Of a stretch of DNA of 13,756 bases, positions 1 through 6,014 are shown piece after piece (within the stretch, counting starts at the first letter, position 1; every line of letters starts with the position of its first letter). A program made the position numbers and the translations under genes. Below the pieces are notes generated by a model. That model saw nothing but the letters and a program-made list of their open reading frames with translations. It had not been told where the DNA came from and did not search any database. Origin of the DNA: an uncultured Trueperaceae bacterium (GTDB lineage: Bacteria > Deinococcota > Deinococci > Deinococcales > Trueperaceae); NCBI GenBank assembly GCA_937911855.1, contig CALDPK010000102.1, positions 1-13,756 of the forward strand, given 5' to 3'.

Positions 1-2
1 TG

Positions 3-1295
3 GATTGTAGACCAGCCGAGAACTTCATCGACAAATACCCACACCAGCTCTCCGGTGGTCAGCGCCAGCGAATTTCCATCGCTCGGGCAATGACGCTCAA
101 TCCGCGCGTCATCATTGCCGATGAAAGCGTGAGCATGGTGGATGTAAGTATTCGCGTCAGCCTGCTCAATACCATGATGAAGCTGCGGAACGAGCTCGAT
201 GTCACTTTCCTCTTCATCACCCACGACCTTGGAGTTGTGGCGGAAATTGCCGAGCGCGCAGTCGTCATGCAGAAAGGCAAGATCGTCGAAGCCGGCAGCG
301 TGAAGGGCATCTTCGCCAACCCGCAGCACGAGTACACGAAGCGCCTGCTCAACGCCGTGCCCCGCATCGACGCCGAGAAGCCTGCCCCGCAGGTACTCAA
401 GAAGCCGGAAGTCCTGCTGGACGTCCGCAAGCTGCGCAAATGGTTCCCGATCACGGGCGGCATTTTCCAGCGCACCGTCGGCCACGTCAAGGCTGTCAAC
501 GACATCGACCTGCAGCTCAACAAGGGCGAGGTCCTCGGCTTGGTGGGCGAGTCCGGCTCGGGCAAGACCACTGCCGGCCGCGCCATCCTGCGCCTCATCG
601 AACCGACCTCCGGTGAAGTGGTGTTCGACGGCGTCGACGTCACCAAGCTGAGCGCCAGCCAGATGCGGGCCTACCGCCGCCGCATGCAGATCATCTTCCA
701 GGACCCGTACGCGAGCCTCAACCCGCGCATGACCATCGGCAACATCCTGGCTGAACCGCTTGTCATCCACAAACTGTTCAACAGCCGCAAGGAACGCGAC
801 CGCCGCGTTGCCGAGCTCCTGGAACTGGTTCAGCTCGATCCGAACGTCGTCAACCGTTACCCGCACGAGTTCTCGGGTGGTCAGCGCCAGCGCGTCGGCA
901 TCGCCCGCGCCCTCGCTGTCGAGCCTGACTTCATCGTCGCTGACGAAGCCGTCTCCGCACTGGACGTATCGATCCGCCGTGACGTGCTTGACCTCATCAA
1001 GGACCTGCGTGAACGTCTGGGCCTGACGATGCTGTTCATCTCGCACGACCTCGCGGTTGTCGAGGACATCTCTGACCGCGTAGCCGTCATGTACAAGGGC
1101 GACATCGTCGAGATCAACGACGCACACGCCATCTACCGTGCCCCGAAGGACGATTACACCAAGGCGCTCCTCTCCGCGGTACCGATTCCCGACCCCACCA
1201 TCACGCGCGAGCGTGTGCCCTGGGACGCAGCCGCCTACATCGCCAAGCGCGAGGCCGCCAAGGCAGCCGCAGCAGGCGAAACCGCGGCCGACTGA
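3..1295 (+). CDS. Peptide/nickel-type ABC importer ATPase, two fused nucleotide-binding domains, 5'-truncated
   Basis: This is the cytoplasmic ATPase that would power uptake of oligopeptides or similar solutes (Dpp/Opp/Gsi class). The frame is open to the left edge, so the start lies outside; 430 residues remain. The first ATPase domain is cut and begins just before its LSGGQRQR signature (residues 16-23), followed by the Walker B stretch VIIADES and the H-loop FITHD. A complete second domain follows: Walker A GESGSGKTT (about 182-190), Q-loop IIFQDPYASLNPR, signature FSGGQRQR (about 290-297), Walker B FIVADE and H-loop FISHD. Each domain ends in the oligopeptide-type tail (HEYTKRLLNAVP and DDYTKALLSAVP). 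A fused DppD-DppF or GsiA/YejF-like arrangement is therefore clear. In the first domain the usual ADEP reads ADES, followed by SMVD; the second reads ADEAVSALD. Permease and binding-protein genes are presumably upstream, outside the window. Substrate cannot be told. Confidence 0.93.
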   Translation, partial: DCRPAENFIDKYPHQLSGGQRQRISIARAMTLNPRVIIADESVSMVDVSIRVSLLNTMMKLRNELDVTFLFITHDLGVVAEIAERAVVMQKGKIVEAGSVKGIFANPQHEYTKRLLNAVPRIDAEKPAPQVLKKPEVLLDVRKLRKWFPITGGIFQRTVGHVKAVNDIDLQLNKGEVLGLVGESGSGKTTAGRAILRLIEPTSGEVVFDGVDVTKLSASQMRAYRRRMQIIFQDPYASLNPRMTIGNILAEPLVIHKLFNSRKERDRRVAELLELVQLDPNVVNRYPHEFSGGQRQRVGIARALAVEPDFIVADEAVSALDVSIRRDVLDLIKDLRERLGLTMLFISHDLAVVEDISDRVAVMYKGDIVEINDAHAIYRAPKDDYTKALLSAVPIPDPTITRERVPWDAAAYIAKREAAKAAAAGETAAD

Positions 1296-1322
1296 GCCAG
1301 CAAGAGTTTCAAGCAACTGATC

Positions 1323-1353
1323 AGGTGGCGCACTCAAACGGTGCGCCACTTTT
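1323..1353 (+). terminator. Intrinsic terminator of the ABC importer ATPase gene
   Basis: A perfect 9-bp stem, GTGGCGCAC (1325-1333) with GTGCGCCAC (1341-1349), closes a 7-base loop. It can be extended by a G-T and an A-T pair and is followed directly by TTTT (1350-1353). It begins 28 bases after the TGA, where a Rho-independent terminator of the upstream gene is expected. No U-run follows on the opposite strand. Confidence 0.85.
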
Positions 1354-1388
1354 CATTGGTTCTCTCAGGTTGCGGTTCGAATCCCACA

Positions 1389-1451
1389 GGTTCTTCCAGA
1401 ATTTTCTGACATGAGCGTCTCAGCGAATGGCAGAAAAGTTCTGGAAGAACC
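1389..1451. repeat. Long imperfect inverted repeat between two convergent genes
   Basis: The left arm (1389-1408) reads GGTTCTTCCAGAA then TTTTCTG; the right arm (1431-1451) is its reverse complement apart from one bulged base. The 22 bases between them can fold into a further small hairpin, TGAG-CGT-CTCA (1412-1422). The right arm abuts the TAG stop of the ABC exporter gene on the minus strand. The structure could end that transcript, or act as a bidirectional barrier between the converging genes, but no long U-run follows on either strand. It could also be a copy of a dispersed palindromic repeat; no second copy is seen in this window. Confidence 0.7.
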
Positions 1452-3311
1452 CTATTGGTAGCCCCGAGCCTGCAACTGAAACATCTGCGCGTAAGTCCCG
1501 CCTTCAGCGAGCAACTCTTCGTGAGTGCCGGCTTCGCTGATGACGCCCGCCTCGAGTACGACGATGTGATCGGCCAGGCGGACGGTGCTGAAGCGGTGGG
1601 AGATCAGCACGGTTATGCGGTCGCGTGACTGGGCGCGCAGGCTTTCGATGACCTCGAACTCAGCATTTGCGTCCAGGGCGGCTGTGGGTTCGTCGAATAT
1701 CAGCACCGAGCCGTCGCGGTAGTACAGCCGGGCCAGCGCCACCCGCTGCCACTGGCCGCCGGACAGGTTCTGACCGCCTTCGAACCAGCGTCCCAGCATG
1801 TTCTCGTACGACTGCGGCAGTGCCTCGATGAAATCGCGGGCGCCAGCGCGCCCGGCTGCGGCCTCGAGCCCGGTCTGTTCGCTGTCTTCGGACTGCAGGC
1901 CGAGCGCGATGTTCTCCCGCACGGTCATCTGGTACTGGCCGAAGTCCTGGAAGATGATGCTCATCTCGTGGCGCAGGCTGGCGGCGCTGAACCGCTGGGC
2001 GTCCATGCCGTTGACCAGTATCCTGCCGCCGGTCGGGGTGTACAGGCGCGTCATCAGCTTGACGATGGTGGTCTTGCCGGCGCCGTTGGCTCCGACCAGC
2101 GCCAGGGCCTCCCCGCGGTTGACCCGGAAAGAAACGCCCTTCAGCACGTCGCGGTCCATGAGCGGGTACCTGAACGACACGTCGTCAAACTCGATCGATT
2201 CGATGCGGCCTGACCATTCCTCACCGGATTGCCGGTCCGTAACCGGCAGTTCCAGGAACTCGAACAGATTGCGCATGTAAAGCAGATTCTGGTACACGCC
2301 GGTGAAGCCTGACAGCAGGGTCGCGAACTGGCTCTGCAGCTGCGCTATGCCCTGGATGAACAGGCCGAAGTCACCGACAGTCACGGCGCCCGTGGCTGCC
2401 CGGCGCAGCACCAGCACGGTGGCGGCACCGACCATGCCGGTGGAGAACAGCGAACTGCCCAGGCCCCAGGCGCTCCTGCGCCTGACCAGAGATTCCAGCT
2501 GCGCGCGGAAGCGCAGGTAGTAATCGTTCCAGCGTGTAAGAAGGTAGCCGCCGAAGTCGAACAGCCTGATCTCCTTCACCGCGGTGTCATCCGTCAGGAG
2601 CCGGCCGATGTAGTTCTGCACGCGCGAATCGGCTGCCTGCCGTCGCAGCATGCGGTAGTTCTCCGTTCCGAAGCGCGCCGAGATGATGACGCCCGGGATG
2701 GTGCCCAAAAGAATCAGCGGCACCACCAGCGGCCCGAGCTGGAACATGAGTGCCGAGACGGAACCGAGCGTGATGAGCGACTGCAGCAGGCTGATCAGCT
2801 GCGTGTAAACCTGCAGTGGCCGGGAGCCCACCTCGCGGTAGGCGTTCTGCAGGGCATCGTAAGTTTCGGGATCCTCGAACTGGGCCAGCTCGAGCTCGCC
2901 GGCTTTCTGCAGTATGCGCAGGCTGATGCGGTTCTGAAGCGCGTCGCCCAGCAGCTCGCGCGTTGCGTTCTGCACGGTGGAGATGGCGCTGCTCAGCACG
3001 TTGACGCCCACCTGCAGTGCCAGAAGCAGCAACAGGCTGCGGAAGGCCTCGTCCACGCTGCCCAGTTCGCCCGCTATGGCCGCAGCGACCGCGTCGAGCA
3101 GCAGCTTGCTGATCCACAGTGATACTGCCGGTACGACCGCCAGGAGCAGGCTCAGGGTTGACAGCAGCACGAGCCGGCCGGGGCTGGCTTCCCAGACGAG
3201 GGTCAGCGTGCGCCGCAGGTCCCGCAGGCTGCCCGCGAAAGTCATGCGGCCGTCAGAGCGTACCTGCTCCTGACGCGGACCTCTTCCGCCTGCACCCGGT
3301 CCGCGGTTCAT
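1452..3311 (-). CDS. ABC exporter half-transporter (fused permease and ATPase)
   Basis: This 619-residue protein has the layout of MsbA/LmrA-type exporters, which work as dimers in the inner membrane and move lipids, peptides or drugs outwards. Hydrophobic segments lie at about 45-75, 90-112, 170-190, 192-212 and 283-303, forming the membrane domain. The ATPase domain starts near 370: Walker A GANGAGKTT (407-415), Q-loop IIFQDFGQ (Gln455), signature NLSGGQWQR (from 515), Walker B VLIFDE (536-541), D-loop AALD and H-loop SHR (His572). All catalytic residues are present, so it should be active. The start is uncertain: the ATG at 3311 has no obvious Shine-Dalgarno and gives a Gly/Arg/Gln-rich leader, while Met23 (ATG at 3245) begins the conserved part; an AGGAG lies about 20 bases before Met23. 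The gene stands alone and converges with the importer ATPase. Substrate is unknown. Confidence 0.93.
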   Translation of the reverse strand: MNRGPGAGGRGPRQEQVRSDGRMTFAGSLRDLRRTLTLVWEASPGRLVLLSTLSLLLAVVPAVSLWISKLLLDAVAAAIAGELGSVDEAFRSLLLLLALQVGVNVLSSAISTVQNATRELLGDALQNRISLRILQKAGELELAQFEDPETYDALQNAYREVGSRPLQVYTQLISLLQSLITLGSVSALMFQLGPLVVPLILLGTIPGVIISARFGTENYRMLRRQAADSRVQNYIGRLLTDDTAVKEIRLFDFGGYLLTRWNDYYLRFRAQLESLVRRRSAWGLGSSLFSTGMVGAATVLVLRRAATGAVTVGDFGLFIQGIAQLQSQFATLLSGFTGVYQNLLYMRNLFEFLELPVTDRQSGEEWSGRIESIEFDDVSFRYPLMDRDVLKGVSFRVNRGEALALVGANGAGKTTIVKLMTRLYTPTGGRILVNGMDAQRFSAASLRHEMSIIFQDFGQYQMTVRENIALGLQSEDSEQTGLEAAAGRAGARDFIEALPQSYENMLGRWFEGGQNLSGGQWQRVALARLYYRDGSVLIFDEPTAALDANAEFEVIESLRAQSRDRITVLISHRFSTVRLADHIVVLEAGVISEAGTHEELLAEGGTYAQMFQLQARGYQ

Positions 3312-3364
3312 GAAAGTAAGAAACCCGTACGGAGCATGCGGTCACAATCATTCGTGGTGGCAGG

Positions 3365-3408
3365 CAGTCCCTGGTTCCCCCCGGACGCAGGTCCGTTCCC
3401 CGGGACTG
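3365..3408. other. Structured element in the divergent intergenic region
   Basis: An outer 7-bp stem, CAGTCCC (3365-3371) with GGGACTG (3402-3408), encloses an inner 5-bp stem, CGGAC (3382-3386) with GTCCG (3391-3395), closed by a 4-base loop. The two are separated by an asymmetric internal loop rich in C on the plus strand and G on the minus strand. If the ABC exporter is transcribed from the -10-like site at 3464-3469, this structure lies in its 5' untranslated leader, about 55 bases before the annotated ATG. It matches no riboswitch or T-box consensus that I recognise. Confidence 0.4.
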
Positions 3409-3463
3409 TCGCCATCAATTCTTCACAGACCAATCTGGACATCCCGCAGTCGACATGGCGGCC

Positions 3464-3469
3464 ATTATA
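3464..3469 (-). promoter_or_regulatory. Candidate -10 box for the ABC exporter gene
   Basis: On the minus strand this reads TATAAT, a perfect sigma-70 -10 hexamer in otherwise GC-rich DNA, about 150 bases upstream of the exporter ATG. No convincing -35 hexamer lies 16-18 bases further upstream, so the call rests on the -10 and its position in a divergent intergenic region. Confidence 0.3.
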
Positions 3470-3536
3470 TGGGCGGCCCCCTGAATGAGACTGTGGACTC
3501 ACCCGCTTCACGACGCGAATTCAGGCCACAGGCGTT

Positions 3537-3542
3537 TATACT
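3537..3542 (+). promoter_or_regulatory. Candidate -10 box for the methyltransferase-hisH-hisF operon
   Basis: TATACT lies 39 bases before the ATG at 3582, in a small AT-rich pocket. A good -35 hexamer is not seen at 16-18 bases spacing. The remainder of the 270-base gap 3312-3581 shows no supportable gene. Confidence 0.25.
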
Positions 3543-3581
3543 TGGCGCTTATGAAGGCAGCACACACCGCAGGCGAGGCGC

Positions 3582-4478
3582 ATGGCAGCTGACGACCGCA
3601 ACCGCAAGAAACGCCGTCCCGCCGCGGGCAAGCGGAGCGGCCAGGGCGGCAGGTCCGGGCCTGGGAGCAGGCCTCCACGTGACCGCCAGCGGCAGGCGCC
3701 TCAGGTTCAGGAACCCCAACCGGGTCCGGACAGTCCCGCTCCGGAGAACACGAGCTGGGATCCGGTTGCCACCTGGTATACCGGCTGGGTCGGCAAGGGT
3801 GGCAGCATCTACCACCGGCGCGTGGCAGTGCCCACCGTGTTGCGCCTGGCGGATGCCCGGAAAGGTGAGAAGCTCATCGACATCGGCTGCGGCCACGGAA
3901 TACTGGCCCGCCCGGTGCTCAAGACCGGCGCCCAGTACACCGGCGTTGACTTCTCCCCCAAACTGATCCAGGCAGCCAGGAACGACAACCCGCGGAGCGC
4001 GCGCTTCCATCACGGGGACGCCCGCAAACTGCTGGAACTGCCCGAGCTGACCGCGTCAAGCCAGGACATCGCGGTGTTCATGCTGTCCATCCAGGACATG
4101 GATCCCCTCCCGGAAATACTCGAGCAGGCCACCACGCTGCTGAAGCCGGGCGGCAGGCTGGTCATCTTCATGCTGCATCCGGCGTTCCGCGTCCCGCGCG
4201 GCAGCGGCTGGGGCGTGGACGAGAACCGCAAACTCCGCTACCGCCGGGTGGACCATTACCTGAACGAACTCGCGGTACCCATGAAAGCGTTCTCCGAAGC
4301 AGGCAACGCCGGCCGGCGCGGCAGCACCTGGAGTTTCCACCGGCCGCTGTCCGCCTATTTCGAGGGCATCTTCCGGGGCGGCCTGACCGTCGACGGTTTC
4401 GAAGAGATAGCCGATCCGCTTGAGAGACAGCCGAGCGGGATCCCGATGTTCGTGGCGATAAGGGCACGCAAGCCTTGA
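3582..4478 (+). CDS. Class I SAM-dependent methyltransferase
   Basis: This 298-residue protein should transfer a methyl group from S-adenosylmethionine to an unknown acceptor in the cytoplasm. The Rossmann core shows motif I LIDIGCGHGILA (98-109), the acidic end of the second strand in GVDFS (Asp123), an HGDARKL segment (144-150) typical of the adenine-binding loop, and the post-core LLKPGGRLVIFMLHP (186-200). The first 55 or so residues are low-complexity and rich in Arg, Lys, Gly, Gln and Pro, unlike the usual compact start of the family. The conserved part begins at SWDPVATWYTGWVG. The chosen ATG is preceded by a weak purine-rich GGCGAGG. Its TGA overlaps the TTG start of hisH, so it heads a coupled operon with hisH and hisF. 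Nothing in the sequence fixes the substrate (small molecule, RNA or protein); the basic tail would suit RNA or ribosome binding, but that is inference. Confidence 0.85.
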   Translation: MAADDRNRKKRRPAAGKRSGQGGRSGPGSRPPRDRQRQAPQVQEPQPGPDSPAPENTSWDPVATWYTGWVGKGGSIYHRRVAVPTVLRLADARKGEKLIDIGCGHGILARPVLKTGAQYTGVDFSPKLIQAARNDNPRSARFHHGDARKLLELPELTASSQDIAVFMLSIQDMDPLPEILEQATTLLKPGGRLVIFMLHPAFRVPRGSGWGVDENRKLRYRRVDHYLNELAVPMKAFSEAGNAGRRGSTWSFHRPLSAYFEGIFRGGLTVDGFEEIADPLERQPSGIPMFVAIRARKP

Positions 4479-5080
4479 GCGGTACGAAAAGCGTGGTGCT
4501 GGTTGACGCCGGTGGCAGCAACACCGGCTCGGTTCTGTACGCGCTGCAGCGGCTTGGTGCCAGCGCTCACGTCAGCAGCGACTCGGCGGTCATCGGCTCT
4601 GCAGACCGGGTGGTACTGCCCGGCGTCGGCACGGCGCCCAACGGAATGGCGCGCCTGAACCAGGCCGGCCTCCTTGACCTGATGCGCAGCCTCACGCAAC
4701 CCGTCCTGGGAATCTGCCTGGGCATGCAGCTGCTGTACGAGCACAGCGAGGAAGGTCCCGCCGACGGGCTGGGTGCCGTACCCGGTTCGGTCAGACAGTT
4801 CCCCCAGGTGCCCGGGCTGCGCGTGCCGCACATGGGCTGGAACCGGCTTGAGATCGTCAGGGACGACCCGCTGCTGCACGGCCTTCCCGGCGACGCTTAC
4901 GCCTACTTCGTACACAGTTTTGCCGCCCCGGTTTCCGCGGCCAGCATCGCAACTTCACTGCACGGCGAGCAGTTCACCGCTGCGCTGAGGCGCGTCAACT
5001 TCTCGGGCACCCAGTTCCACCCGGAGCGATCCGGAAGCGTCGGTGCCCGCATCCTGCACAACTTCCTGGAGCTTGAATGA
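4475..5080 (+). CDS. hisH: Imidazole glycerol phosphate synthase, glutamine amidotransferase subunit
   Basis: HisH hydrolyses glutamine and passes ammonia to HisF, which makes imidazole-glycerol phosphate and AICAR, linking histidine and purine synthesis. The 201-residue product has the usual length. It shows the nucleophile elbow GICLGMQ with Cys81, the oxyanion strand LPGVG (48-52), and the His/Glu pair of the triad in FHPERS (His182, Glu184). The N-terminus VVLVDAGGSNTGSVLYAL and the GLRVPHMGWNRL and AYFVHSFAAPV blocks match the gammaproteobacterial branch best, from memory. Translation starts at TTG overlapping the methyltransferase stop as TTGA; an AAGGG lies about 10 bases upstream of it. 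The stop overlaps the hisF start as ATGA. All catalytic residues are intact although the partner gene is interrupted. No other histidine genes are present in the window. Confidence 0.93.
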   Translation: MSGTKSVVLVDAGGSNTGSVLYALQRLGASAHVSSDSAVIGSADRVVLPGVGTAPNGMARLNQAGLLDLMRSLTQPVLGICLGMQLLYEHSEEGPADGLGAVPGSVRQFPQVPGLRVPHMGWNRLEIVRDDPLLHGLPGDAYAYFVHSFAAPVSAASIATSLHGEQFTAALRRVNFSGTQFHPERSGSVGARILHNFLELE

Positions 5081-5868
5081 ACACTGAATCAAGACTCACC
5101 CGGCGGCTCATCCCCTGTCTGGACGTGCGTGACGGCAAGGTCGTCAAAGGCGTACGCTTCCGCGACCACACCGTGATGGGTGACATCGAGGAACTCGCGC
5201 TCCGCTACCGCGACGAAGGTGCTGACGAACTCGTCTTCTACGACATAAGCGCAAGCCCTGAAGGCCGCAGCGTCGGGACCGAATGGGTCGAGAAGATCGC
5301 GCGGGTCATCGACATCCCCTTCTGCGTGGCCGGCGGCATCCGCTCGGTGGAAGACGCAAGTCGCATCCTGCACGCCGGGGCGGACAAGATCTCGGTCAAC
5401 TCTCCTGCTCTGGAGCGCCCGGAACTGATCAGCGAACTGGCTGCAGCCTTCGGAGTGCAGTGCGTGGTGGTCGGTGTTGACAGCCTGCTTGATCCTGACG
5501 GCGAGTGGCGCGTCCGGCAGTACACCGGCGATCCCGACCGCACCAGGGCGCTGCGCTGGCGCACGCTCGACTGGGTGGAGCACGTTCAGGAGCTGGGTGC
5601 CGGTGAGATCGTGCTGAACTGCATGGGCAGCGACGGCGTGCGCGAAGGCTAAGACATCGCGCAGCTGGCGGCCGTCCGGCAGGTGTGCAGCGTGCCGCTC
5701 GTGGCGTCCGGCGGCGCGGGCGCGCTGGAGCACTTCAGCGCCGTGTTCAGCGAAGCGGACGTCGACGGGGCCCTGGCTGCAAGCGTGTTCCACTCCGGTG
5801 CAGTCAGGCTCCCGGAGCTGAAGCGCCATCTGGCGGCTCTGGGGATACCTGTAAGACCTGCTGCCTGA
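5077..5868 (+). pseudogene. hisF: Imidazole glycerol phosphate synthase cyclase subunit, interrupted by an in-frame TAA
   Basis: HisF is the (beta-alpha)8-barrel cyclase partner of HisH. The ATG overlaps the hisH stop (ATGA). The first 191 residues are a normal HisF: RRLIPCLDVRDGKVVKGVRF with catalytic Asp16, the phosphate-binding CVAGGI loop, DKISVNSPAL, and VVVGVDS with catalytic Asp135. After GVREG the frame meets TAA (5650-5652), exactly where the family has Tyr in GYD. The same frame then continues without another stop for 71 residues of good HisF sequence: DIAQLAAVR, VPLVASGGAGALEHF, EADVDGALAASVFHSGA, ending at TGA (5866-5868). Read through, the product would be 263 residues, close to the E. 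coli 258. The truncated product (5077-5652) lacks barrel strands 7-8 and the second phosphate site, so it should be inactive. One base change (TAT or TAC to TAA) explains it. A recent mutation, a sequencing or assembly error, or readthrough cannot be told apart here. Confidence 0.9.
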
Positions 5869-6000
5869 TCCACTCAGGTTACACATGTGAACTTTGCCCA
5901 CAGTTGCCGGGCAGGCAGGCCGTCTATTCTCCTGCCAAGGCTGCCTGGCACCGGCTGCACTGAAGGCGGAATCACGCCGGTGCCCCGGCAGCCAGAAAGC

Positions 6001-6009
6001 AGGAGGTAA
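6001..6009 (+). promoter_or_regulatory. Strong Shine-Dalgarno of the BON-domain gene
   Basis: AGGAGGTAA is a near-perfect complement of the 16S rRNA 3' end and lies 5 bases before the ATG at 6015. It is the strongest ribosome-binding site seen in the window, sets this start firmly, and suggests high expression. The rest of the gap 5869-6000 shows no clear promoter; a TATTCT at about 5926 has only a weak TTGCCG upstream at short spacing. Confidence 0.8.
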
Positions 6010-6014
6010 CTGCC

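Noticed and set aside
54..892. 17-base direct repeat (54-70 and 876-892)
   Set aside because: Both copies encode the ABC signature GGQRQR in the two ATPase domains, so the identity follows from protein conservation and codon preference, not from a mobile or regulatory repeat.
1323..1398. Possible complete tRNA gene ending at TTCCA (1394-1398)
   Set aside because: A 76-base tRNA ending here would start at 1323, but its first seven bases do not pair with the acceptor-like strand, the T-stem has three mismatches, and the region is occupied by the importer terminator.
3308..3511. 67-codon minus-strand open frame upstream of the ABC exporter
   Set aside because: It has no recognisable domain and no clear ribosome-binding site, and it overlaps the likely promoter/leader of the exporter. 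It is better explained as chance in GC-rich DNA.
5653..5868. Separate gene for the C-terminal part of HisF by reinitiation
   Set aside because: No ATG, GTG or TTG with a Shine-Dalgarno follows the TAA at suitable spacing, and the fragment is a piece of a single barrel domain. It is treated as the tail of the interrupted hisF.
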